Made by a program: the position numbers and the translations under genes. From NCBI GenBank assembly GCA_963805325.1, contig CAWDTS010000008.1, forward strand, positions 81,798-145,797: 64,000 bases of DNA, read 5' to 3'. This DNA is from DASWJZ01 sp963805325. Lineage in GTDB: Bacteria; Pseudomonadota; Alphaproteobacteria; Rhizobiales; Afifellaceae. The notes below the pieces were generated by a model, which saw only the letters and a list, made by a program, of their open reading frames with translations, ran no database searches and was not told where the DNA came from. Each line of letters starts with the position of its first letter. Position 1 is the stretch's first letter. This document shows positions 8,044 through 17,498 of the stretch, piece by piece.

Positions 8044-8928
8044 ATGTATGAAGCCTTTTACGGGCTAAGGACCAAGCCCTTCACCATTCTGCCCGACCCG
8101 GAGTTCATCTACTGGGCCGGACCGCACAGCATGGCGTACACGATGCTCGAATACGGCGTGATGAACCACGCCGGGTTCACCGTGGTCACGGGTGAAGTGG
8201 GCTCGGGAAAGACCACGCTCCTCCGCCACCTGCTCGCCAAGCTGCCGCCGGATATCACCGTCGGGCTTGTCTCCAACATCCAGGGCGAGCGCGCCGACGA
8301 CCTGCTGCAGTGGCTGATGATGTCGCTCGACCAGGATTTCGAGGGCCTCTCCTATGTCAGCCTCTACAAGCAGTTCCAGAACTATCTGAAGGAGCAGCAT
8401 GCCCGCGGGCGGCGCACGATCCTGATCATCGACGAGGCGCAGAACCTCGGCGCGAAGGCGCTGGAGGAATTGCGCATGATGTCCAACGTCAACGTGAGCC
8501 ACGAGGAGCTGCTGCAGATCATCCTGGTCGGCCAGCCCGAGCTGAAGACGCTTCTGTCGCGCCCGGAGCTCCGGCAGTTCGCGCAGCGCGTCTCCTCCGA
8601 CTATCACCTGACGTCGCTCACGCGGCGCGACGTTTCTGCCTACATCGACCATCGGCTGAGCGTGGCCGGCTCGCCGGGATTGCTCTTCTCCAACGAGGCC
8701 TGCGACCTCATCTACGCCGCCACGCACGGGACGCCGCGGCTTATCAACATCCTTTGCGATACGGCGCTCATGTACGGCTTCGCCAAGGAGGCGAAGGGCA
8801 TCACGCGGGCGCTCGTGCAAAGCGTGATCGACGACAAGCGGCAGCACGGTGTGTTTCCGGTCGGCAACGTATCCGTTGGCGGTATGAACGGATCTCCGAT
8901 CCCGGCTTTCGGGCACGGCGCCACGTAG
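8044..8928 (+). CDS. ExeA/GspA-like AAA ATPase of exopolysaccharide loci
   Basis: A 294-residue AAA ATPase. The N-terminus MYEAFYGLRTKPFTILPDP is the hallmark of the ExeA/GspA-like family; Walker A is GEVGSGKTT (residues 50-58) and Walker B is TILIIDEAQ (Asp130-Glu131), followed by a sensor region and an arginine-containing lid. Relatives without the C-terminal peptidoglycan-binding domain, as here, are common in exopolysaccharide and PEP-CTERM/exosortase loci, which fits the neighbouring rhamnose genes. The C-terminal 30 residues are Gly/Pro-rich and low in complexity. It stands alone in its transcription unit. Its role, possibly in polysaccharide export assembly, is inferred. Confidence 0.82.
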   Translation: MYEAFYGLRTKPFTILPDPEFIYWAGPHSMAYTMLEYGVMNHAGFTVVTGEVGSGKTTLLRHLLAKLPPDITVGLVSNIQGERADDLLQWLMMSLDQDFEGLSYVSLYKQFQNYLKEQHARGRRTILIIDEAQNLGAKALEELRMMSNVNVSHEELLQIILVGQPELKTLLSRPELRQFAQRVSSDYHLTSLTRRDVSAYIDHRLSVAGSPGLLFSNEACDLIYAATHGTPRLINILCDTALMYGFAKEAKGITRALVQSVIDDKRQHGVFPVGNVSVGGMNGSPIPAFGHGAT

Positions 8929-8973
8929 CGCGCAGCGGTCGGCCGCAGTCAGGCTGACCGTTGGCCGCGCGCT
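8927..8973 (+). terminator. Candidate stem-loop terminator after the ATPase gene
   Basis: Starting inside the stop codon, AGCGCGC (8927-8933) pairs with GCGCGCT (8967-8973) and the inner CGGTC pairs with GACCG, making a long GC-rich hairpin. There is no clear T-tract, so it would be a weak or factor-assisted terminator. Confidence 0.4.
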
Positions 8974-9125
8974 CTATCCCCGAGCACGCAAAGCGCAAAT
9001 ACCGAACGGTGTGACCGAGCCGGCAACGCCCAGACAGGGCGATGGTCCCCTGACGACCCTACCTGCCTCTCTTGTGTGCAATGCGATCCCTGTCGCCAGG
9101 AACGCCGGACTGCTATTGAAAGGCC

Positions 9126-10823
9126 ATGCTCCGGACCGAACAACCGATGTCGAGCGCCCGCCAGGAGCAGACGTTTCCCATCCTGGGCTCGGCGGCAATT
9201 GATCGCCTGCAACGCTTCGGCGAAGCCCGCACGTACACTGCGGGGGAGCGGATCGTCAGGGCGGGCGAGATTGCACCGGGACTGGTTCTCATTCGCGCCG
9301 GCAAGGTGGAGGTCACCCAGGGCGGCGGACTGGACCTCCGCGAAACGATCGTCACCTACGGGCCGGGGCAATTCCTTGGCGAACTTGCACAGCTCTCCGA
9401 GCGCCCGGCGCTTGTCGACGCAGAGGCGCTTGAACCGGTCGACTCAATCGTCATCACGTCGAGGCGCCTTCGCGATCTGATGGTGCAGGAAGCCGAGCTT
9501 GGCGAAACCATCATGCGCGCGCTGATCCTGCGTCGGGTGGGCCTGCTGGAAAGCGGTGTCGCGGGGCCCGTCATCGTCGGGCATGCCGGCCAGGCCGATG
9601 TTCTGCGTCTGCAGGGATTCCTAAGACGAAACGGTCAGCCGCACCGCGTGCTCAACTCCGATAGCGACTCGTGCGCGAAAATCCTGATCGAGCGCTTCAG
9701 CGTGGACCTATACCACCTGCCAATCGTGATCTGCCCGGACGGCCGGGTGTTGCGCAATCCGAGCGAGAACGAGCTCGCGCGTTGCATCGGCCTGGTGCGG
9801 CCGATCGACCCAAATCTTCTCTATGACGTGGCGATCGTCGGAGCCGGGCCGGCGGGGCTGGCGGCAGCCGTTTACGCGGCGTCGGAAGGCTTGTCGGTGA
9901 TCGTGCTCGATTGCCGCTCCTTTGGCGGACAGGCGGGCGCTTCCGCCCGAATCGAGAACTACCTTGGATTTCCCACCGGTATCACCGGCATGGCGTTGAT
10001 GGCGCGCGCCTACAATCAGGCGCAGAAGTTCGGGGTCGAGATGGCGATACCCGACGAAGCGAGCCTCTTGGCCAGCGCACCTGACGGCCCCGGCATGGCC
10101 TATCTCTTGAACATCGGCAACGGCGAGACCGTGCAGGCGCGCGCCGTCGTGATCGCGAGCGGCGCGCGCTATCGCCGCCTCGACGTGGCGAATCTCGCGC
10201 AGTTCGAGGGGTCGTCCGTGCACTATTGGGCCTCCCCCATCGAAGCGCGACTCTGTGCCGGGCAGGAGGTGGCGCTTGTGGGCGCCGGCAATTCCGCCGG
10301 CCAGGCCGCCGTCTATCTGGCGAGCCAGACGAAAAAGGTCTGGCTGCTTGCGCGGCGCAATAGCCTGGAGGCGACGATGTCGCGCTATCTCGTCGAGCGC
10401 ATCGCGGCGCAGCCCAATATCGAGGTCCTGACGGAAACCGATGTCACCGATCTGGAGGGCCGGGAGGACGCGCTCGAACGCGTGCGCTGGCGCAACCGCG
10501 CAAGCGGCGAGCGGGTCTCCCGATCCATCCAGCACCTGTTTCTTTTCATCGGCGCCGACCCGAACACCGACTGGCTGGCGCAATGCGGGGTCGATTTGGA
10601 CGCCAGGGGCTTTGTTCGCACCGGCGTCAATGTCGACGGCGCACGTCACCCGCTTGAAACGAACCGCGACGGCGTGTTCGCTATCGGCGATGTGAGGTCC
10701 GGCTCCGTCAAACGCGTCGCCGCGGCCGTCGGCGAGGGAGCACAGGTCGTGGCTGCGCTACATGCCTATCTCGCCCAAACCGGCGGGACGGTGGCGGCGC
10801 CTTTGTCGGTCGGGAGGCACTGA
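9126..10823 (+). CDS. FAD-dependent oxidoreductase with N-terminal cyclic-nucleotide-binding domain (thioredoxin-reductase-like)
   Basis: A 565-residue three-part protein. Residues about 20-130 form a cNMP-binding/CRP-type beta barrel (GPGQFLGELAQLSERPALVDAEAL matches the phosphate-binding cassette region). Residues about 145-225 resemble a glutaredoxin-like linker domain. Residues 233-555 form a thioredoxin-reductase-like flavoprotein with FAD loop VAIVGAGPAGLAAAVYAA and NADPH loop VALVGAGNSAGQAAVYLA, ending with the GDVRSG FAD motif. The redox CxxC expected before the NADPH loop is absent (HYWASPIEA instead), so it cannot reduce a disulfide in the usual way. Its stop overlaps the start of the zinc-finger gene (TGATG). 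The nucleotide ligand and electron acceptor are unknown. Confidence 0.88.
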   Translation: MLRTEQPMSSARQEQTFPILGSAAIDRLQRFGEARTYTAGERIVRAGEIAPGLVLIRAGKVEVTQGGGLDLRETIVTYGPGQFLGELAQLSERPALVDAEALEPVDSIVITSRRLRDLMVQEAELGETIMRALILRRVGLLESGVAGPVIVGHAGQADVLRLQGFLRRNGQPHRVLNSDSDSCAKILIERFSVDLYHLPIVICPDGRVLRNPSENELARCIGLVRPIDPNLLYDVAIVGAGPAGLAAAVYAASEGLSVIVLDCRSFGGQAGASARIENYLGFPTGITGMALMARAYNQAQKFGVEMAIPDEASLLASAPDGPGMAYLLNIGNGETVQARAVVIASGARYRRLDVANLAQFEGSSVHYWASPIEARLCAGQEVALVGAGNSAGQAAVYLASQTKKVWLLARRNSLEATMSRYLVERIAAQPNIEVLTETDVTDLEGREDALERVRWRNRASGERVSRSIQHLFLFIGADPNTDWLAQCGVDLDARGFVRTGVNVDGARHPLETNRDGVFAIGDVRSGSVKRVAAAVGEGAQVVAALHAYLAQTGGTVAAPLSVGRH

Positions 10824-11131
10824 TGGCCGAAGAATGCGAGCACGCTGAACTCATCCGTGACGTGACGCCGAGCGCGCTTGGTTGCGAGGAATGCCTGAAA
10901 ACCGGCGATCGGTGGGTGCATCTGCGCCTGTGCCGCATTTGCGGCCACGTCGGATGCTGCGACGAGTCTCCCAATCGCCACGCCACGAAGCATTTTCACG
11001 CAACGCGCCATCCGGTCATCGAGGGCTACGATCCGCCGGAAGGCTGGGGCTGGTGCTACATCGACGAGATATTCCTCGACCTCGGCGACCGCACTACGCC
11101 GCAGAACGGCCCGATACCACGCTACATCTGA
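10823..11131 (+). CDS. UBP-type zinc-finger protein
   Basis: A 102-residue protein that is essentially one UBP-type (ZnF-UBP/BUZ) zinc finger: Cys and His ligands appear as CEH near residue 5, GCEEC, RLCRICGHVGCCD and HATKHFHATRHP, the order of the family. Eukaryotic versions bind ubiquitin C-termini; bacterial stand-alone versions have no established partner. The ATG overlaps the preceding stop, so it is coupled to the flavoprotein, and the NhaA gene follows after 13 bp. In my recollection this trio recurs in Hyphomicrobiales, suggesting a shared redox or ion-stress role, but that is inference. Confidence 0.85.
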   Translation: MAEECEHAELIRDVTPSALGCEECLKTGDRWVHLRLCRICGHVGCCDESPNRHATKHFHATRHPVIEGYDPPEGWGWCYIDEIFLDLGDRTTPQNGPIPRYI

Positions 11132-11144
11132 ACGCCGGGTCGCA

Positions 11145-13044
11145 ATGGCAAAAGAGAGCGTTTCGCCCGGCACACAGGCCAGGCTCCAGCGGCCGGTGGA
11201 CCGCTCGCGCGACCACGTACGCGGCGGCAACGCGCCAAGCGGCGTCAGGACGGTCGTCGTCTATGGCGACTATCTCTGCCCCTATTGCCGGCGTCTGCGG
11301 CTCGTCATCGCGCGGCTCAGGGAGACGCTCGGCGAGCGCTTGGCCTACGTGTTTCGCCATTTTCCGAATGAGACCGCGCATCCCGGCGCCGGATTCCTGG
11401 CGCGTGCCGCGGAGGCAGCCGGAAGGCAGGGCCGCTTCTGGGAAATGCACGACTGGCTTTACGAGCAGGAACCGCCGCTGAGCGAGGAGCAGGTGTACCG
11501 AAGCCGCGCGCGGCCTCAACCTCGACATGGTGCAGTTCGACCTCGATCTCAAAAGCGAGGAGACGAGAGCGCGTGTTGAGGAAGACCTGAGGGAAGGCAG
11601 GCGCAACGGCGTCACCGGCACGCCCACCTTCTTCGTCGACGGCGTGCGCTACGACGGCGCCTGGGACTTCCACTCGATGCTCGAAAGCCTGGAGCTGCCC
11701 GTGGCGTCGCGGTTGCAGCGCTCGGCGCGCGCCTTTGCGAACTTGCCGGCGTCGGGCGGGCTCGTCCTGCTTCTTGCGGCGGCGGCCGCGTTGTTCTGCA
11801 TGAATACGCCGCTCGCTCCCATGTATCAGGACTTCATCGGCTCTGCCTTCGGCGTCGGTCCCGCCGGCAGTCTTCTCTCCATGAGCGTCGCCGCCTGGTT
11901 CTCGGAGGGCCTGCTGGCGATCTTCTTTCTCCTGGTCGGCCTGGAGATTCGCCGCGAGATGACGGCGGGCGAGCTCTCCGACCCACGCGCTGCGATCCTC
12001 CCTGTCTTGGCGGCCTTGGGCGGCGTGCTCGCGCCCGCTGCCATCTATCTCAGTCTGAACAGTGGGGCTGCGGCGCGTGGCTGGTCGGTGCCGACCGCGA
12101 CCGATGTCGCCTTCACCCTCGGAATTCTCGCGCTTCTCGGGTCACGCGTGCCCGCGAGCCTGCGCGTCTTTGTTGCCGCGCTTGCCGTGGCGGATGACGT
12201 CCTTTCGGTGCTGACACTCGCCATCTTCTATCCGAAGGAGTTCCAGCCGATATGGCTTCTCGCCGGCGGCGCGGCCGTCGCGGTCCTCTTCGTTCTGAAC
12301 CGCTGGCGCGTCTATGCGACCTGGCCCTACCTCGTCGTCGCGGTCGTGCTCTGGGTGTCGCTGCATGCAGGCGGCGTACACGGGGCGCTCGCCGGGATAT
12401 TGCTCGCGGCATTCTTGCCGACCAGACCCGCGCCGCACGTGGCGCCTTTGCTGGCGCAGGCCGCGACAGCACTGTCCACGCTCGAAAATGCCGAGAGCGA
12501 GGCGCGGCGTTCCGGAACGGATGTCACCCGCATCGCCGAAGAACCGGTATGGGACTGGGCAAGCCGCAATCTTTCCGCGGCGAGCGAGCGGCTCCTCTCA
12601 CCCGCCGACCGCATCGAGCGCGCAGTCTCGCCGTGGAGCACCTACGTCATCCTGCCGCTCTTCGCGTCTTCGGCGACGGGCGTCAGCTTGCGCCTCGATC
12701 TTTCGCTGCCGGACGCCGGGGGAATACTTGTCGGCATCATAGTGGGTCTGGTGATCGGTAAGCCGCTCGGGATATCGCTGGCTTCCCTCCTCGCCATCAA
12801 GTCGCGCCTCGCGCGCGGGCCTGTCGATGTGACGCTGCGCGGCTTCATTGGCGCGGCGTGTCTTTGCGGCGTGGGCGACACAGTCGCTTTGCTTCTGGCG
12901 GACCAGGCATTCTCCGACGCAGGCTACGCCGCGATTGCCAAGACCGGCGTGCTGATCGGCTCGGTGCTCGCCGCCATATTGGGCGCAACGATCACGGCGA
13001 CGAGCCCGTCACCGGCGGCAAGAACGGAAGCCGCTGAGGCGTGA
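11145..13044 (+). CDS. nhaA: DsbA-domain/NhaA Na+/H+ antiporter fusion, interrupted by a single-base insertion
   Basis: Removing one base restores a 632-residue protein. Residues about 30-195 form a DsbA/thioredoxin-fold domain with CPYC (VVYGDYLCPYCRRLR) and the cis-Pro region GVTGTPTFFVDGVRYDG. The remainder is a full NhaA antiporter with about 11-12 membrane segments, WSVPTATDVAFTLGILALLG and the transport aspartates in ALAVADDVLSVL. NhaA exchanges Na+ for H+ across the inner membrane. The frame breaks at an extra C at about 11498-11499; deleting it reads VYEAARGLNLDMVQFD. Either side is well conserved, so a sequence error is at least as likely as a true mutation. If real, the antiporter could only be made from an internal start near 11527. 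Confidence 0.85.
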
Positions 13045-13061
13045 AACCGGCTTAGGCGCAT

Positions 13062-14438
13062 TCACGCCCCGCCCAACACCTCCTCGACCGCCTCCTCGAA
13101 GCGGCCGACGATAATGTCGGCCTCTTCGCGCGTCAGGCAAAGGGGCGGAGCGAAGCCGACAATATCGCCCTGCGGCATGGCCCGGGCGATCACGCCGCGG
13201 CTCAACAGGGCCGCGACCACTCGCGCCCCCACTTTTTCGCTCGGGTCGAAGAACGTGCGGCCGTCCTTGTCGGCAACGAACTCCACGGCGCAGAGCAAGC
13301 CCTCGCCGCGCACGTCTCCGACATTGCGGTGGCCCCCGACGGCCTCGCGGATGGTCTTTTTGAGATAGGCGCCGGTCTTGGCAGCGTTGTCGACGAGACC
13401 CAGATCGTCGACGAGCTTGAGGTTTGCCACGCCGGCGGCCGCGCCGATCGGATGGGCCGAGTAGGTCCAGCCGTGGCCGATGGCGCCGTATTCGTCGGTC
13501 CCGCGCGCGAGAACCTGCCAGACCCGATCCGAGAAGATCGATCCGGACAGCGGCGCGTACGCCGACGTCAGCCCCTTGGCGATCGTGATCACGTCGGGCT
13601 CGATCCCGTATTTGGCCGACCCGAACATCGTCCCCAACCGCCCGAAGCCGGTGACGACCTCATCGGCGATCAGCAGAATATCGTGCTTCTTGAGCACGGC
13701 CTGGATGGCTGGCCAATAGCCTTCCGGCGGCGGCACGATCCCGCCGGTGCCGAGCACCGGCTCGCCGATGAACGCGGCGATGGTGTCGGCGCCTTCGCGC
13801 GCAATCAACGCTTCCAGCTCGGCCACGCAATGAGCGACGAAATCGGCCTCGCTCATGTCGAGCCGCGGGCGGCGGAAGTAGTAGGGGGCCTCGGTGTGGA
13901 GGATTCCGGCCAAAGGCAGGTCGAACTTCTTGTGGAAGACGTCCAAGCCGGTCAGCGAGCCGGTCATCAGGCCGGAGCCGTGATAGCCGCGCCAGCGCGA
14001 GATGATCTTCTTCTTCTGCGGTCGGCCAAGCACGTTGTTGTAGTACCAGACCATCTTGATGTTGGTCTCGTTGGCGTCCGAGCCGCCGAGCCCGAAATAG
14101 ACCTTCGACATGTTGTCGGGGGCGCGCTCCAGGATCATCCTGGCCAGCGTGATCGAGGCCTCGGTGCCGTGGCCGACATAGGCGTGGTAGTAGGCGAGCT
14201 CCTTGGCCTGCGCGGCGATGGCGTCGGCGATCTCCTTGCGGCCGTAGCCGACATTCACGCAGTAGAGGCCGGCGAAGGCGTCGAGCAGCCGGTTGCCGTC
14301 GCGGTCTTCGATATAGACGCCCGATCCGCCGGTCACGATCCGGCTCGGGCTTTCGCCGCGCTCGTGCTGGGCAAGGTGGGTCGAAGGGTGGAAGAAATTC
14401 TCCCGGTCCCATTTGTCGAGCAGATCGTTGGCGAGCAT
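13062..14438 (-). CDS. doeD: Class III aminotransferase of ectoine catabolism (DoeD/Atf-like)
   Basis: A 458-residue class III PLP transaminase. Asp259 (LLIADEVVTGFGRLG) and the Schiff-base Lys288 (TIAKGLTSAYAPLSG) are in place, with GGSDANETNIKM for phosphate binding. The family is broad (omega-amino acid:pyruvate type). The context assigns it: it is the last gene of the ectoine operon after the Lrp regulator and the semialdehyde dehydrogenase, where the homologue (Atf or DoeD) converts L-2,4-diaminobutyrate to aspartate 4-semialdehyde. Start ATG 14438; the dehydrogenase stop is 32 bp upstream. Converges on nhaA with only 17 bp between stops. Confidence 0.85.
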   Translation of the reverse strand: MLANDLLDKWDRENFFHPSTHLAQHERGESPSRIVTGGSGVYIEDRDGNRLLDAFAGLYCVNVGYGRKEIADAIAAQAKELAYYHAYVGHGTEASITLARMILERAPDNMSKVYFGLGGSDANETNIKMVWYYNNVLGRPQKKKIISRWRGYHGSGLMTGSLTGLDVFHKKFDLPLAGILHTEAPYYFRRPRLDMSEADFVAHCVAELEALIAREGADTIAAFIGEPVLGTGGIVPPPEGYWPAIQAVLKKHDILLIADEVVTGFGRLGTMFGSAKYGIEPDVITIAKGLTSAYAPLSGSIFSDRVWQVLARGTDEYGAIGHGWTYSAHPIGAAAGVANLKLVDDLGLVDNAAKTGAYLKKTIREAVGGHRNVGDVRGEGLLCAVEFVADKDGRTFFDPSEKVGARVVAALLSRGVIARAMPQGDIVGFAPPLCLTREEADIIVGRFEEAVEEVLGGA

Positions 14439-14470
14439 GGCGTTGTCCTTTCCGGTTTCTTTCCGCCGCC

Positions 14471-15977
14471 TCAGTGCCAGTCGCGGCAGACGTATTTGAC
14501 TTCCATGAAGGCCTCCATTCCGAGGCGCGCGCCTTCGCGGCCGACGCCCGACTGTTTCATGCCTCCAAAGGGGATGGGCGCGCCGGTGACCTTGGTGCGA
14601 TTGACCGCGACCATGCCGTATTGCAGCGCCCGGCTGACACGGTAGATGCGGCGTGGATCGTCGGTGTGCAGATACGCGACGAGGCCGTATTCGGTGTCGT
14701 TGGCCCTCGCCACGACCTCATCTTCCGCATCGAACGGCGCGATAGCGGCGACGGGTCCGAACGTCTCCTCGCGCATGATCAGCGCATCGGCAGGAACGTC
14801 GACGAGCACGGTCGGCTCAAAGAAGAGCGGCCCTGCGCCGTGCGACTTGCCGCCGGTCAGGCAGCGCGCGCCCTTGGCGAGAGCGTCCGCGACGTGGTCG
14901 CGCTGCTTCTTCACGGCGGCGGCGTTCATGAGCGGCCCGATATCCGGGTCGTCCAGCCCGGGCCCGACCGTCAGCGCGCTCGTTGCGGCGGCGAACCGCT
15001 GACAGAAGGCGTCGTAGATCGGGCGCTCGACGAAGATCCGGTTGGCGGCGAGGCAATCCTGGCCCGACGTGGCGAATTTCGCCTTGATCGCCTCGTCGAC
15101 CGCGTGATCGAGGTCGGCATCGGCAAAGACGATGAACGGGCGCGAGCCCGCCCAGTTCCAGCACCAGGCGCTTCACGGTGTCCGCCGACTGGCGGAAGAG
15201 CAGCCGGCCGACTTCCGTCGAGCCGGTGAACGAGAGAACCCGTACCCGCTCGTCCTCCGTCCACGCCCTGACGATCTCCGGCGCGTGGCCGGTAACGACG
15301 TTGAACACGCCCTTTGGGATTCCCGCGCGCTCGGCAAGCACGGCGAGCGCGGTGGCCGAGAACGGCGTCTCGATCGACGGGTGGGCGACCACCGTGCAGC
15401 CGGCGGCAAGCGCCGCCGCAGCCTTGCGGGTCAGCATGGCGGCCGGAAAATTCCACGGCGTGATGAGCGCCGCGACGCCCGCCGGCTCGCGCCACACCTC
15501 GACCTCGGCGTCGGGCAGATGCGACGTCACGCTCTCGATGTTGGAGCGCTTCGCCTCCTCGGCGTAAAACTCGATGAAGGAGGCGGCGTATTCGATCTCG
15601 CCGCGCGCCTCCGACAGCGGCTTGCCCTGTTCGCGCGTCATGATGACCGCAAGATCGTCGCGCGCCGCGATGACCAGCTCGAACCACTTGCGCAGCACCG
15701 CCGAACGCGCCTGCGGCAAGAGCGCGGACCACCCGCGAAAGGCGGCCGCGGCGGCGTCGACCGCGCGCCTTGCATCCGCGGCGGAAATCGCAGGCACCGA
15801 CCCGATCGTCTCCCCGCTCGCCGGATCGGTGACGGCGATCGCCGTCTCCTCGGCATTGCGGGTCTTGAGGCCGATGCGTTCGCCATCGATGAAGGCCGCC
15901 GCGCAGAAGAGCGCGGGGTCGGCCAAGCTGTGATCTGGCGAGGCGGCTGCAAACGGCGCTGAGGCAGGCTTGATCAT
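14471..15977 (-). CDS. doeC: Semialdehyde dehydrogenase of ectoine catabolism (DoeC/Ssd-like), interrupted by a single-base insertion
   Basis: An NAD(P)-dependent aldehyde dehydrogenase of the succinate-semialdehyde type, 501 residues after repair. Visible are ITPWNFPAAMLTRK, FTGSTEVG (cofactor binding), LELGG with the general-base Glu, the nucleophile in GQDCLAANR and EETFGPVAAI. The frame breaks between LVLELGG and the continuation APFIVFADAD; one extra base within about 15137-15150 explains it. In ectoine-degrading bacteria this enzyme oxidises aspartate semialdehyde to aspartate. The usual cofactor-lid Lys-Pro-Ser is AHPS here, a small deviation. It lies between the Lrp-type regulator and the aminotransferase in the leftward operon. 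Confidence 0.85.
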
Positions 15978-16093
15978 CTTCGCGTCCTGTCAGGCAGGGC
16001 GACAATAGCGGGCGCGATCCAGAGCCTTCGGCCAAACTCGGCTGAAAAATCGGACGGATGGCCTGTTGGCGCCCGGCCTCGGCGAAGGATCGT

Positions 16094-16705
16094 CTATGCC
16101 GTCGGTCTGGCGAGGAGCTGGACCGGGATCGGCTCGTTCTTGACCGGCGCGGTCACCACATAGGTGAAATAGCGCTGGATGCCGATCTCCTGCTCCAGCA
16201 GGCTTTCGATCAGCTCCTGATAGTCCCCGAGGTTTCGCACCACGACTTTGCAGAAATAGTCGATGCCGCCGCCGACCGCCCAGCATTCCACGATTTCCGG
16301 CACCTTCGCGATCGCGTTCTCGAAGCGCTCGAAATCCTCCCGGCGATGGTTCTCGATGCTGACCTCGACGAAAACGATGGTCACCGGACCGAAAGCCTTG
16401 AGCGAGATCTGCGCCCCGTAGCTTTCGATAATCCCGGCCTGCTCGAGCCGGCGCAGCCGTTCCCAGCAGGGCGTCGACGACAGATTGACCCGTTCCGCCA
16501 GTGCGGTTTTCGAAATCCGACCCTCGCGCTGCAGGATGCTCAGGATCTTGATGTCCCGCGCGTCGAGTCGTTGTGTGTCGGTCTTGGCAGTGCTCACGCC
16601 CACCTTCAGCCCTGTCAGTCGCCGAACGGACACTAATGCCGCTGTGGCCACAGCGTCCAGATTGTCCGACATGCAAACTCCGGGCCTGTTGGGTTCGGGC
16701 GGCAT
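16094..16705 (-). CDS. Lrp/AsnC-family regulator of ectoine catabolism (DoeX/AsnC-like)
   Basis: An Lrp/AsnC regulator of up to 203 residues. After an unusual 50-residue N-terminal extension comes the helix-turn-helix (LDARDIKILSILQREGRISKTALAERV, quoted in part) with STPCWERLRRLEQAGII, then the RAM ligand-binding domain ending in PIPVQLLARP. The sequence fits the AsnC/DoeX proteins of ectoine gene clusters, which are thought to sense catabolic intermediates such as diaminobutyrate derivatives. The ATG at 16705 overlaps the ehuA stop (TGATG); ATG 16672 is an alternative. With no EnuR-type regulator in the window it is the only evident regulator of this cluster. Confidence 0.85.
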   Translation of the reverse strand: MPPEPNRPGVCMSDNLDAVATAALVSVRRLTGLKVGVSTAKTDTQRLDARDIKILSILQREGRISKTALAERVNLSSTPCWERLRRLEQAGIIESYGAQISLKAFGPVTIVFVEVSIENHRREDFERFENAIAKVPEIVECWAVGGGIDYFCKVVVRNLGDYQELIESLLEQEIGIQRYFTYVVTAPVKNEPIPVQLLARPTA

Positions 16706-17498
16706 CAGGCGCCGCCGCTTCCGTTGCCGTCGAGCACCGCTTTCAGGAACTCGCGCGTGCGCTCTTCCCTGGGGTTGGTGAACAGTTCGTCCGGCGTTCC
16801 CTGCTCCTTGATCTTGCCGCGGTCGAAGAAGCAGACCCGGTCCGACACCTCGCGCGCGAAGCGCATTTCGTGGGTGACGAGCAGCATCGTGAGATCGTGC
16901 TCGGCCGCCAGCTTGCCGATGACGTTCAGAACCTCGCCGACAAGCTCCGGGTCGAGCGCCGAGGTCGGCTCGTCGAAGAGCATGATCTTCGGCCGCATGG
17001 CGAGCGCGCGCGCAATGCCGACGCGCTGCTGCTGCCCGCCCGACAGCTGGTTCGGGAACTTGTTCGCCTGATCGCTCAGGCCGACGAGCTTCAGGAGCTC
17101 CTCGGCCCGCTCGCGCGCCTCCTGCTTCGGACATCCCGAGGACGGCGACCGGCGCCTCCGTGATGTTGCGCAGCACGGTCATGTGCGGAAACAGATTGAA
17201 CTGCTGAAAGACCATGCCGAGCATCTTCCGCATCTTTCTGAGATGCGGCTCGCCGGCCGGCACCAGCTCGCCGTTCCGGCGCTCGTGCCATAGCGGCTCG
17301 CCGCCGACATGGATCACGCCGCCGCTGATCTTCTCCAGCGTCATCAGGATGCGCAGCACCGTCGACTTGCCCGAGCCCGGACGGCCCGATGATCGTCACC
17401 TTCTCACCGGGGGCGACGGTGAAGTCGAGCTCGTTGAGGACGGTGAACTCGCCGAATTTCTTGACGACCTTGTCGAAGGTGATGATCGGTTCGCTCAT
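16705..17498 (-). CDS. ehuA: Ectoine/hydroxyectoine ABC transporter ATPase EhuA, interrupted by two single-base insertions
   Basis: A polar-amino-acid-type ABC ATPase, 263 residues after repair. Walker A reads GPSGSGKST once an extra base at about 17375 is removed; a second extra base at about 17128 lies in LGMSKQEARERAEELL. Between and after these are MVFQQFNLFPHMTVLRN (Q-loop), LSGGQQQRVGIARAL (signature), IMLFDEPTSALDPE (Walker B) and the H-loop THEM. It would energise EhuC/EhuD at the inner membrane. The ATG overlaps the ehuD stop (ATGA) and the stop overlaps the Lrp gene. Two breaks in one otherwise conserved gene make sequence error a serious possibility. Confidence 0.87.

Noticed and set aside
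11490..11530. Programmed ribosomal frameshifting in the DsbA-NhaA gene
   Set aside because: There is no slippery heptamer or following pseudoknot that I can see, and similar single extra bases occur in several unrelated genes of the window.
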